Below, one piece after another: positions 1 to 6,407 of a DNA stretch of 7,269 nt. The stretch comes from Myxococcota bacterium (lineage in GTDB: Bacteria > Myxococcota > Polyangia > GCA-2747355 > JAKLHH01), in the NCBI GenBank assembly GCA_022710245.1, contig JAKLHH010000367.1:1-7269 (forward strand), written 5' to 3'. Made by a program: the position numbers and the translations under genes. The notes under the pieces were generated by a model. The model did not search any database. It saw only the letters and a list, made by a program, of their open reading frames with translations, and was not told the origin of the DNA. Every line of letters starts with the position of its first letter. The first letter of the stretch is position 1.

Positions 1-289
1 AGGTGTAGCCCTGCTCGCGGAGCGCCTTGACGCCGGCCGCGTCGAGCCGCGAGCCGCGCGTCACCTTGTCATCGACGCGAGCCTGGTAGGGCCTCACCGC
101 GTAGCGGACGCCGAGGAGCTCGGCGACGCCGATCAGCGGCGCCAGCCGGTCGGCGAGCTTCGCCTGGATGGTGAGCTTGGCGTGCCGCAGCCGCTGGCCG
201 AGCGTGGGCTGCGCGCTGGCGGCACCAGCGCCAAGGATTCCGGTGCACACCACCAGCGTGGTGAGCAGGCGTCGAGCGGTCAGGGGCAT
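1..289 (-). CDS. Exported protein, probable dual-specificity phosphatase-like (N-terminus only, cut by left edge)
   Basis: Only the first 96 residues are in the window. Residues 1-26 look like a Sec signal peptide: Arg-Arg, a hydrophobic stretch, then a small-residue end ASA just before Gln27, so the product should be exported and cleaved. Residues 66-96 include the string VDDKVTRGSRLDAAGVKALR. This resembles the opening of dual-specificity/tyrosine phosphatase-like proteins, which typically read V-D-D-x-V-Y-R-G/S-x-x-L/P...G-x-x-A-L-x-x-x-G before the first core strand. The catalytic H-C-x5-R motif would lie beyond the edge, so activity cannot be judged. The ATG at 287-289 is chosen because AGGGGAG (294-300) lies just upstream and the signal peptide begins there. 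A short ORF in another frame overlaps this start. It lies downstream of the 406-2613 gene, 116 bp away on the same strand. The export call is fairly sure; the phosphatase call is moderate. Confidence 0.6.
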   Translation of the reverse strand, partial: MPLTARRLLTTLVVCTGILGAGAASAQPTLGQRLRHAKLTIQAKLADRLAPLIGVAELLGVRYAVRPYQARVDDKVTRGSRLDAAGVKALREQGYT

Positions 290-339
290 ATCTCTCCCCT
301 CGTGATCCCACGGGTAGTAGCAAGATGTCGTCCAGTCAT
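280..339 (-). CDS. Possible 19-residue leader ORF overlapping the start of the exported-protein gene
   Basis: On the minus strand an ATG at 337-339 is preceded by a perfect AGGAGG (345-350) with five-base spacing. This is among the strongest ribosome binding sites in the window. The frame runs 19 codons (MTGRHLATTRGITRGEICP) and ends at a TGA at 280-282, inside the next gene, so it overlaps that gene's first ten bases in a different frame. This geometry is typical of translational coupling, in which ribosomes finishing the leader restart at the adjacent ATG. The peptide itself resembles no family I know. It could instead be a vestige of an older start. Whether it is translated cannot be told from sequence. 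Confidence 0.35.
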   Translation of the reverse strand: MTGRHLATTRGITRGEICP

Positions 340-344
340 CGGTT

Positions 345-350
345 CCTCCT
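345..350 (-). promoter_or_regulatory. Consensus ribosome binding site of the 19-residue leader ORF
   Basis: AGGAGG on the minus strand lies five bases before the ATG at 337-339. It does not serve the annotated exported-protein gene, whose own site is AGGGGAG at 294-300. The nine-base string GGAGGAACC is shared with the site in front of the beta-helix lipoprotein gene (its ATG is at 6354-6356). Confidence 0.5.
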
Positions 351-405
351 GATCTGGACACGTAGGAGGTCGCCGAGTAGATGCGCCCTTTGTTTGTCGA
401 AGAGC

Positions 406-2613
406 TCAGGCCTTGCGACTCCGATTCCTGTACACCTGGTGGCAACGCCAGCCAGCGATCGTCAGCCAGAGGATGAGCGCGAGGAGGAAGAGCACCTTCT
501 GATAGAGCGGGTTGCGGAAGCGGAGCTCCACGTCGTGCACCCCGGCAGGTACACGGACCCCCAGATAGCTCGGCGTCAGCAGCAGCGAGGGCACGCGAGC
601 CCCGTCCACCCGCGCCTGCCAGAAGGGGTGATAGCCGACCTTCAGCACCACCGCCGCCGCGCGGGTCATCTCCACGCGCCCCGAGTAGCGGTTCAGCGCG
701 ATCCGCTCCTCGAGCACCCGGCCGGGCGCGCCGCGAGCAGGAGGCGGCGGGAGCTGCGCCAGCGGACGCCAGGTGCCGTCCTCGAGGCGCTGCGCCTCCT
801 TGCCGTGACCGCGCAGGATCGGCGCGCCGGCCGGCGCCTGCGCGGGGTCGCGGACGGCGATCCCGAACTGTCCCGCCGCCGGCCACCCGGAGGTGAGCCA
901 GGCGAGCGCCGCGGGCCGGAGCTCGCGCGGCGCGCCGAGGAGCGCGAGGGAGAGGTCGACCGGCTGGAGGTAGCGGTGCTCGCCGGGCAGCTGGAAGACC
1001 AGCAGGGTGGGCCGCCGGAGCAGCGGGCGGTTGCCGGCGGCGAGCTCGCCGCGCGCGAGGGTGCTGTCCGGCGCGGCGAGAGCAAAGCGGAAGTTGAAGA
1101 GCGCGCGGCGGGGGCCGTCGAGCGGGTCGAGGTGCTCGAGGTAGTAGAACCCCAGCGCGTCGTGCATGCTGAGGCCGTAGCTCTGGCCCATCGCCTCCTC
1201 GGTGTGGAGCGCCATCGCCGCAGCCACCAGGTGTGCGCCGGTCCCCGCCTTGTTGTGCGCGTACACGCGGCCGGCCGGGGTGCCGCGCCCACGCGCCTCC
1301 CGGATCGCCTCTCCGGCCGCGGCGAGGTCGCGGTCGGTGATGTGGTAGGAGCGGATGGTGTGGAAGAAGTAGCGGGCGCGGAGGACGAGTCCGACCGTGG
1401 GTGGCAGCAGCAGGCAGGCGCAGAGCGCGAGCGCCGCGGTGCTCCCGACCCAGCGGCTCGCGCGCTCCGCGAGCCAGGCCAGCCCCGCACCAGCGAGGAG
1501 GACCGCGCACGCGTGCAGCGGTCCGATGTAGCGGAAGAGCTGGAGCCCGCGATTGGCCGGCTGCAGATCGACGAGGAAGCCGAGCGAGCGACGGCCGATC
1601 ACGAAGAGGAGGAAGACGAGGAAGCAGAGCGCCAGCGCGCGCAGCACCGCCGAGCGGCGGAGGCGGAGGGCGGCGAGCGCGAGGCCGCCCGTCAGCGCGA
1701 ACGAGAGGATCGGGAGCTGCCGTTCGTCGAGGAGCTGCCCGCGGAGGAGCGCGCGCAGCACCCTGCTCGCGCCGTAGCCCTCCCAGCGATCGACGCCGTC
1801 CCAGGGCCAGCCCCCCGCGAACGCGTCGGTGCGAGCGAGCGGCAGCAGCCAGAAGAGCAGCGAGGCGAGCGTGAGGGCGCCGATCAGGCCCAGGCGCGGC
1901 AGCGCGCGCCGCAGGCGGCCGGGCCGCGCGGCGACCATCAGGGCGGCCGCGGTGGCGGCGGCCACGCCGTAGAAGGCGTGCGAGAGCCAGACGAGGACGT
2001 GCAGGCCGCTCGCCGCGAGGAGCGGGCGCGCGCCGGCGCCGTCCGCGCGGTGGAGCGCGTGCCAGCTCCAGCCGAGGCAGAGGGGGAAGAGCACCATCGC
2101 GTAGAGCTGCGTGTAGAGACCGAGCCCCATCACCGAGTCGAGCGTGAAGCCGAAGCCGAGCGAGGAGCGCACGGCAGGCGCCGCGGCTGCGGCGAGGAGC
2201 GCCGCCGTGTCGCCGAGGCCCAGCCGGCGGGCGCCCGCGTAGCAGGCGAGCGGGTAGGCGCACCAGAGCGCGACCACGGTGAGGTTGAAGGCAGCCTGCT
2301 CGCCGAGGAGGCCGAGGCTGCCGAGGTGGAGCAGCGCGGCCACCGCGTGCGGCAGCGGCTGGTAGTAGAGGTACATCGGGAAGCCGAGGTTGAACGTGGG
2401 GCAGAAGAGGTCGGTCTCGCCGGCGCGGAGCAGTCGCAGCAGGTGGTGGATGCCGGCGAGGTGCGACGAGTGGTCGTCCCCGTAGATCGGCAGGCCCCCC
2501 AGGATCCTCAGCGCCGGCGCGAGGAGGAGCAGGCAGATCACGGCGAGCGCACCGCGGCGCACCCAGGCAGGCAGGTCCGGCGAGAGCGGCGGCTCGAGCG
2601 GCGCGGTGCTCAT
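406..2613 (-). CDS. Large multi-pass membrane protein, GT-C / PTPS-related (YfhO-like) putative glycosyltransferase
   Basis: This 735-residue inner-membrane protein probably transfers a sugar from a polyprenyl-phosphate donor on the outer face. After a short cytosolic start, membrane segment 1 (about 20-38) leads to a loop with GDDHSSH (45-51). The Asp pair sits where GT-C enzymes keep their catalytic acidic motif. The loop continues with a Phe-Gly-x-Pro and Tyr-x-x-Pro-Leu-Pro pattern (about 75-90), which is typical of 6-pyruvoyl-tetrahydropterin-synthase-related membrane proteins (the name is historical and implies no pterin chemistry). About ten more hydrophobic segments follow up to residue 412, then a soluble region (413-700). 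Its end, YHPFWQARVDG (661-671) and VRVPAGVHDVELRF (686-699), matches the YfhO-type C-terminal sandwich. A final helix spans 705-722. The ATG at 2611-2613 (AGGT at 2617-2620) is preferred over an in-frame TTG at 2652 that has no ribosome binding site. Acceptor and sugar are unknown. Confidence 0.75.
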   Translation of the reverse strand: MSTAPLEPPLSPDLPAWVRRGALAVICLLLLAPALRILGGLPIYGDDHSSHLAGIHHLLRLLRAGETDLFCPTFNLGFPMYLYYQPLPHAVAALLHLGSLGLLGEQAAFNLTVVALWCAYPLACYAGARRLGLGDTAALLAAAAAPAVRSSLGFGFTLDSVMGLGLYTQLYAMVLFPLCLGWSWHALHRADGAGARPLLAASGLHVLVWLSHAFYGVAAATAAALMVAARPGRLRRALPRLGLIGALTLASLLFWLLPLARTDAFAGGWPWDGVDRWEGYGASRVLRALLRGQLLDERQLPILSFALTGGLALAALRLRRSAVLRALALCFLVFLLFVIGRRSLGFLVDLQPANRGLQLFRYIGPLHACAVLLAGAGLAWLAERASRWVGSTAALALCACLLLPPTVGLVLRARYFFHTIRSYHITDRDLAAAGEAIREARGRGTPAGRVYAHNKAGTGAHLVAAAMALHTEEAMGQSYGLSMHDALGFYYLEHLDPLDGPRRALFNFRFALAAPDSTLARGELAAGNRPLLRRPTLLVFQLPGEHRYLQPVDLSLALLGAPRELRPAALAWLTSGWPAAGQFGIAVRDPAQAPAGAPILRGHGKEAQRLEDGTWRPLAQLPPPPARGAPGRVLEERIALNRYSGRVEMTRAAAVVLKVGYHPFWQARVDGARVPSLLLTPSYLGVRVPAGVHDVELRFRNPLYQKVLFLLALILWLTIAGWRCHQVYRNRSRKA

Positions 2614-2711
2614 CGTACCTGCACCCTGACCCAGTACCCCCGCCGCGGTCAACCGTCGAGGTCGCCCCGGCGCGGCTTCACCGCCGCCGGCCGGCGTGAG
2701 AGCATGGCGTC
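2614..2711. promoter_or_regulatory. Divergent intergenic region between the membrane glycosyltransferase and metallophosphoesterase genes
   Basis: These 98 bases separate two genes that start in opposite directions, so promoters for both should lie here or overlap the coding ends. The stretch is almost as GC-rich as the genes, and I could not find convincing -35/-10 or -24/-12 pairs in either direction. The only visible signals are AGGT at 2617-2620 (minus) and a weak GAGAG at 2698-2702 (plus). Confidence 0.4.
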
Positions 2712-3380
2712 ATGCGGATCATCGCGCTCGCTGACACCCATGGCTTCCACCATGACCTCGTCCTCCCCGAGGGCGACGTGCTGATCCACGCGGGCGACCT
2801 CAGCCGCGCCGGGGAGCTGGCACAGGTCGAGGAGACGTTGCGCTGGCTGCGGCGGTGGCCCCACCCGGTGAAGATCGTCGTCGCTGGCAACCACGATCGG
2901 GCGTTCGAGCGGCCGCACGAGCGGGCGCGCGCGCTCGCGCTCTGCGCGCCGGACCTCACCTACCTGGAGGACGCCGGGGTGACCGTCGACGGAGTTCGCT
3001 TCTGGGGCAGCCCCTGGCAGCCCGACTACCACGACTGGGCCTTCAACCTGCCGCGCGGCGAGGCGCTGGCGAGCAAGTGGCAGCTGATCCCCGAGGACGT
3101 CGACGTGCTGATCACGCACGGGCCGCCCGCCGGCGCCGGCGACCGGCCCGCGGGCGCCGGGCGGCAGGGCTGCCGTGATCTGCGCGCGCGCGTCGCGCAG
3201 CTCCGCCCGCGCCTCCACCTCTTCGGTCACATCCACGAGGACGGCGGGGTCTGGATCGAGGATGGCGTCGTCTGCGTCAACGTCACCGCGGCGAATGGCG
3301 AGCGCGGCCCGACGGTGATCGAGCTCGAGGCGAATTTGCGGCGCGTGCAGGTCGTCGCCGCTCCCGCGGCCGCGCGGTAG
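2712..3380 (+). CDS. Calcineurin-like metallophosphoesterase, MPPED1/MPPED2 (239AB) family
   Basis: A 222-residue cytosolic phosphoesterase with no signal peptide, full length for the family. All metal-site blocks are visible in order: ADTHG (Asp8, His10), HAGD (His26, Asp29), GNHD (Asn60, His61, Asp62), THGPP (His136) and FGHIH (His173, His175). The linking stretches, DVLIHAGD, KIVVAGNHD, FWGSPWQPDYHDWAFNLPRG and DVLITHGPP, are hallmarks of the branch that includes animal MPPED1/2, whose bacterial members are usually assigned as metal-dependent phosphodiesterases. From memory, animal MPPED2 has Gly in place of the first His of the GHIH block. Here it is His, so a fully competent two-metal site is expected. 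The natural substrate is unknown. The ATG at 2712 begins exactly at the conserved first strand, with weak GAGAG nine bases upstream. The stop lies one base from the stop of the convergent gene on the other strand. Confidence 0.92.
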   Translation: MRIIALADTHGFHHDLVLPEGDVLIHAGDLSRAGELAQVEETLRWLRRWPHPVKIVVAGNHDRAFERPHERARALALCAPDLTYLEDAGVTVDGVRFWGSPWQPDYHDWAFNLPRGEALASKWQLIPEDVDVLITHGPPAGAGDRPAGAGRQGCRDLRARVAQLRPRLHLFGHIHEDGGVWIEDGVVCVNVTAANGERGPTVIELEANLRRVQVVAAPAAAR

Positions 3381-3381
3381 C

Positions 3382-4599
3382 TCACAGGCTCTGCTCCCAG
3401 CGCAGCCAGGAGAGGAGGAGCGGCCCCTGCCCGAGGCTGAAGGCGGCGAGCGCGGCGCCCTCGAGCGCGGGGTGCGAGCACCAGCGCGCGAGGAGGATGA
3501 AGCCCGGGTAGAGGACCATCAGGTAGCGCGGCAGCCCGAGCAGGTTCGAGGAGCAGAGCGGCATCAGCACGCCGAGCCCGAGATAGAGCGCCTGGCCCAG
3601 CGGCAGCGCGCGCGCCCCGGCCACCGCGAGGGGGATGAAGAGCGCGGCGGCGGCGAGGTTGGCGAGCCCCGCCGGATCCCCCGAGGCCGCGCCCCGGACC
3701 AGCTCGGCGAGCCCGGTCCAGAGCGGCACGAGGCCCTTGTGCCAGCCCAGCTGCGCGGTGAAGTAGCTCCAGAAGCTCCCGGTGAGCCAGCGCAGGTAGA
3801 GGAAGTAGGCGAGGCAGCCGCTCGCCGTGAGCGCGGCGGCGAGGAGGCCGCCGGCGAGCGCGCGTGACGTGGCGGCGGGAGGAGCGCCGTCGCCCTCGGA
3901 GGCGCGCTCCCGTACGCGTCGCCTCGCGCCCCAGGCGAGCTCCACGAGCAGGGCTGGGGCGAGGAGGCCGCCGGCGAGCCGCGTGAGCGCCGCGCCTGCC
4001 CCGGCGAGCCCCGCCGCGATCGCGCGCCCCCTCTCCGCCGCGCGCAGCGCGAGGAGCGCGAGGAGCAGGAAGAGCGACTCGGAGTAGATCGCGTTGTAGA
4101 TGAAGCCGGTGGGGTAGAGCGAGAGGAGCAGCACCGCGCGCAGCGCCACCGCGTCTCCCTCGACAGCGGCCACCGCGCGATAGAGGACGAGGACGACCAG
4201 AGCGTAGCAGAGGAGCGAGATGACCAGCCCGGCGACCGAGGCGTCGCCGAGGAGCCGCCCGCCGCCCGCGAGGAGCAGCGGGTAGAGCGGGAAGGGGGTG
4301 ATGTTGGTCTCGCGCTCCGGGACCACCACGTCGGTGAGCTGCTCCTGCACGCCGTGGTACTGGTAGCCGTGGCGAGCGATGTTGAGGAACCAGTAGGAGT
4401 CCCAGCGCTGGAAGAGGTCGACGAGCGGCGCCGGGTGCTGCTGCTGACCGTGGAGCAGGAAGCGCGGCGGATCCACCCGCTCGCCGAGGCTGACACCCCA
4501 GGCGGCCACGAGGAAGATGGCGACGCGGGTGCCCAGCGCCACCGCCAGGGGGCGGTAGGTCCTCGGCGAGGTGAGGAGGGCTCGCGGGCTCCAGGGCAT
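3382..4599 (-). CDS. PIG-V-like GT-C mannosyltransferase (integral membrane)
   Basis: A 405-residue protein with about ten hydrophobic segments. Family signs: RWDSYWFLNIARHGY (65-79), the PIG-V-type first-loop motif R-W-D-x-x-W/Y-x-x-I-A-x-x-G-Y, whose Asp67 is the likely catalytic acid; FPLYPLLL (103-110); LYPTGFIYNAIYSESLFLLL (161-180), matching the conserved Pro...Tyr-x-Glu-Ser-Leu-Phe segment; Thr206-Arg207; and LPRYLMVLYPGF (356-367) near the end. In eukaryotes PIG-V adds the second mannose to GPI anchors. Bacterial relatives are inferred to move mannose or another sugar from a polyprenyl-phosphate donor to an envelope glycan or lipid. The ATG at 4597-4599 is chosen because the motif-bearing product starts there. 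The reading frame stays open to 5403, but that part lies antisense-side of the neighbouring lipoprotein in another frame and looks unrelated. No good ribosome binding site is visible. A 19-bp string occurs twice 120 bp apart (from 3841 and 3961), coding LAGGLLA each time. Confidence 0.85.
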   Translation of the reverse strand: MPWSPRALLTSPRTYRPLAVALGTRVAIFLVAAWGVSLGERVDPPRFLLHGQQQHPAPLVDLFQRWDSYWFLNIARHGYQYHGVQEQLTDVVVPERETNITPFPLYPLLLAGGGRLLGDASVAGLVISLLCYALVVLVLYRAVAAVEGDAVALRAVLLLSLYPTGFIYNAIYSESLFLLLALLALRAAERGRAIAAGLAGAGAALTRLAGGLLAPALLVELAWGARRRVRERASEGDGAPPAATSRALAGGLLAAALTASGCLAYFLYLRWLTGSFWSYFTAQLGWHKGLVPLWTGLAELVRGAASGDPAGLANLAAAALFIPLAVAGARALPLGQALYLGLGVLMPLCSSNLLGLPRYLMVLYPGFILLARWCSHPALEGAALAAFSLGQGPLLLSWLRWEQSL

Positions 4600-4623
4600 C
4601 GTCGCCCGATTAGTCCAGAAAGT

Positions 4624-4656
4624 GGGGGCGAGGGCAAGCACGGGGCCCTCGCCCCC
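4624..4656 (-). terminator. Perfect 12-bp GC hairpin between lipoprotein and PIG-V-like genes
   Basis: The arms gggggcgagggc (4624-4635) and gccctcgccccc (4645-4656) are exact complements with a nine-base loop. Read on the minus strand, the stem is followed by ACTTTCT, a short imperfect T run. It sits after the lipoprotein stop (4725) and only 24 bases before the ATG of the PIG-V-like gene. It could end or attenuate transcription coming from the lipoprotein gene. The weak T run makes efficient intrinsic termination uncertain. Confidence 0.4.
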
Positions 4657-4657
4657 C

Positions 4658-4687
4658 CCTTGTCCTCCCGCGCCTTGTCCTCCCGCG
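4658..4687. repeat. Perfect tandem duplication of a 15-bp unit
   Basis: The unit ccttgtcctcccgcg occurs twice head to tail with no mismatch (4658-4672 and 4673-4687). It lies in the gap between the lipoprotein and PIG-V-like genes and abuts the 12-bp hairpin with one base between them. The minus-strand form holds GGGAGGACAAGG, which is purine-rich and resembles a ribosome binding site. No start codon sits at a useful distance after it. Confidence 0.85.
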
Positions 4688-4724
4688 TCCGGCGCCTCGC
4701 GCCGTCGTCCACCGCGACCAGCCC

Positions 4725-6356
4725 TCAGGGCCCCGCGCTGAAGGTCACGTTGGTGACCGTGCCCTGGGTCGTCAGGTGGGTGCCAGCGAGGCTCGTCATC
4801 ACGCCGCCTCCCAGCTTGAGCCCCTTGAAGTGCAAGCCGTCCATCTTGTTTCCTGCCGAGATGTTGAGGTGGCCCTCGTTCGCGAGCTGGGTGGGCGCGC
4901 TGACGTTCTCGAAGGTGAGGTTCAGGAGGTCGAAGCCCGCCGCGTCGACGTGGATCAGCGGTGACACCCGAGGACCCTCGATGCGGACGTTGCGCACGGT
5001 GTAGCCCTTCATGTGCCCGCCGGAGACCTGAAACGACTCCAGCTTGAAGATGGGGCTGGCGGGGTTGGAGCTCCCGATCACGTCGATCTCCTCCCAGAGG
5101 TGGCCCTCCATCTGCAGCGAGCTCTTCAACGAGATGATGGACCGCCCCCAGCTGCCCTTCCAGACGACGCAGTTGCGGAAGACCGCGTTGCTCCCGCTGT
5201 TGACCATCAGCTGGTCGTCGTTGTTGAAGATGAAGGTGTCCTGCATCAGGCCGCCCTCGTCGAGGTGAGGGGCGTCCGAGTTGCCGGCCCAGGCGATGAC
5301 TCGCAGGTTGTCGATCTTCTTGTTCGCCCCGGCACCGTTGACGAACCAGCCAGGCGAGTTCAGCAGCGTGACCCCCGAGTAGGTGTGCCCCTTCTGCGAC
5401 CACTTGGTCTGGGTGATCAGCGAGAGCTTCTTGTCCGCGAGCCAGTCAGCCCAGCTCCACTGCCCCGCGGTGAGGATGCCGCGGCCCCGGATCTGGATGT
5501 TGTCGCCTCCGAGCATCAGGGTCCCCTCCACCACCGCACCTCCGGCGAGGTAGACACGCTCGCCGGCAGCGACCGGGTACTTGGCGCCGAGGTGGTGGAC
5601 GCCGGGGCCGAAGTAGTGCTGCGCCGTGGTATCGGGCGCCTCGGGGCGATCGGCGAAGATGAAGAGCGGCCTCTTGCGGTCGTTGATCTCCACGCTGAGC
5701 TTCCTCGGCTGGCTGAGCTGGAAGGTGATGGTGTTTCCGCTCTGGGTGAAGGTGACGCCGTAGCTGGAGGGCCGGATGGCGACGGAGGCGACGGGGAAGC
5801 TGCAGGTCACGCGCACCGTCACGGTCCCGGTCCCGAAGGAGAAGATGGCGAAGGCGGCCTTGTCCTCGGGCCGGACTCCGTTCGAGTGCACCCAGTAGTT
5901 GTCGGTCTCGTAGACGAAGACCGGCAAGCCATCGACGGTGACCGCGTAGTCGGAGCTCTTCTTGAGGTGCTCGACCGTCGAGAGGTCTCCGGGGGAGGGG
6001 TAGATGACCAGCTGGTTGTCAGCGACGCAGGCGAGGCCCTGCGGCTGGTAGCCCTGGTCGCACGTGCAGGCGGCCTGGCCGCTCGAGATCACGCACTTGC
6101 CGTGGCCAGAGCAGGCGACTCCCTGGCAGGGGTCCGTCGAGCCAGCCTCGCGCTCCGTCCGCACGTCCGTTCGCGCGTCCGGCCCGGGCTGCCTCTCCGT
6201 CGCTCCCGCGTCCGCTACCGAGCTCTCCGCTGGCGAGCTGTCGAGCAGGTTGTTCGCTTCCCCCATCCGTTCCCTGAGCTGTTCACCGCAGCCGCTCGCG
6301 AGCGATGAGACGACACCGAGCAGCATCAGCAAGCATCGTGGAGAGCTCAAGGTCAT
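4725..6356 (-). CDS. Surface lipoprotein: EGF-like module plus GH49-like right-handed beta-helix (putative polysaccharide hydrolase)
   Basis: A 543-residue exported lipoprotein. A hydrophobic signal ends in a lipobox ASGC, with Cys23 as the lipidated residue. A charged, low-complexity linker follows (24-74), then an EGF-like module with six cysteines at 77, 82, 88, 97, 99 and 110 in standard spacing. Residues about 115-235 form a beta-sandwich containing IRPSSYGV and LSQPRKLSVEIN, strings typical of GH49 dextranase/isopullulanase relatives. The rest is a right-handed beta-helix. It starts around FGPGVHHLG and VYLAGGAVVEG and carries NSD (359-361) and NNDDQL (378-383). Asp361, Asp380 and Asp381 have the same spacing (19 and 1) that I recall for the catalytic aspartates 376/395/396 of Penicillium Dex49A. 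It probably cuts an extracellular glucan or similar glycan at the outer surface. The ATG at 6354-6356 is firm: GGAGG lies at 6362-6366 and the lipoprotein signal starts there. Substrate is unknown, and a non-catalytic binding role remains possible. Confidence 0.8.
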   Translation of the reverse strand: MTLSSPRCLLMLLGVVSSLASGCGEQLRERMGEANNLLDSSPAESSVADAGATERQPGPDARTDVRTEREAGSTDPCQGVACSGHGKCVISSGQAACTCDQGYQPQGLACVADNQLVIYPSPGDLSTVEHLKKSSDYAVTVDGLPVFVYETDNYWVHSNGVRPEDKAAFAIFSFGTGTVTVRVTCSFPVASVAIRPSSYGVTFTQSGNTITFQLSQPRKLSVEINDRKRPLFIFADRPEAPDTTAQHYFGPGVHHLGAKYPVAAGERVYLAGGAVVEGTLMLGGDNIQIRGRGILTAGQWSWADWLADKKLSLITQTKWSQKGHTYSGVTLLNSPGWFVNGAGANKKIDNLRVIAWAGNSDAPHLDEGGLMQDTFIFNNDDQLMVNSGSNAVFRNCVVWKGSWGRSIISLKSSLQMEGHLWEEIDVIGSSNPASPIFKLESFQVSGGHMKGYTVRNVRIEGPRVSPLIHVDAAGFDLLNLTFENVSAPTQLANEGHLNISAGNKMDGLHFKGLKLGGGVMTSLAGTHLTTQGTVTNVTFSAGP

Positions 6357-6361
6357 GGGTT

Positions 6362-6366
6362 CCTCC
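6362..6366 (-). promoter_or_regulatory. Ribosome binding site deciding the lipoprotein start
   Basis: GGAGG on the minus strand lies five bases before the ATG at 6354-6356. It selects this start over an in-frame ATG 41 codons upstream, whose extra residues would put a non-signal sequence ahead of the lipoprotein signal. Confidence 0.8.
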
Positions 6367-6390
6367 GGGGCAGTTGGCAGAGACGGGTCA

Positions 6391-6407
6391 AAGCATCCCT
6401 CGCGCCA
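6391..6407 (-). promoter_or_regulatory. Candidate sigma-54 (-24/-12) promoter of the lipoprotein gene
   Basis: On the minus strand TGGCGCGAGGGATGCTT keeps the invariant GG and GC with exactly ten bases between them. It differs from the TGGCACG-N4-TTGCW consensus at two positions. Transcription would start near 6381, leaving an untranslated leader of about 25 bases that holds the GGAGG site, a sensible geometry. No sigma-70-like pair in the same gap is as good. Sigma-54 promoters need an enhancer-binding activator, whose site I cannot identify. Confidence 0.4.

Noticed and set aside
381..473. Short plus-strand ORF with AGGAGG at 364-369
   Set aside because: The 11-base spacing is long, the peptide has no features, and most of it lies opposite the end of the large membrane protein gene.
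325..2784. An 819-residue open frame on the plus strand covering the whole large membrane protein gene
   Set aside because: Its product is a low-complexity run of Arg, Glu, Ala and Gly with no domain. It is the expected antisense shadow of a GC-rich gene, whereas the minus strand gives a clear membrane protein with family motifs.
2649..3236. A 195-residue minus-strand frame opposite the metallophosphoesterase
   Set aside because: It is an antisense shadow. The plus strand carries every metallophosphoesterase motif.
3841..3985. Two 19-bp copies 120 bp apart inside the PIG-V-like gene
   Set aside because: Both encode LAGGLLA within membrane helices. Biased codon use and hydrophobic composition explain them without a functional repeat.
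4691..4703. Small inverted repeat ggcgc-ctc-gcgcc after the lipoprotein stop
   Set aside because: Five-base GC arms are common by chance at this base composition, and no T run follows.
4600..5403. Upstream extension of the PIG-V-like reading frame to 5403
   Set aside because: The added residues are charged low-complexity sequence read out of frame through the lipoprotein gene. The family homology begins just after the ATG at 4597-4599.
5013..6308. A 431-residue plus-strand open frame opposite the beta-helix lipoprotein
   Set aside because: It is Val/Asp/Arg/Gly-rich, has no recognisable motif or usable ribosome binding site, and lies opposite a gene with a signal peptide, EGF cysteines and a firm start.
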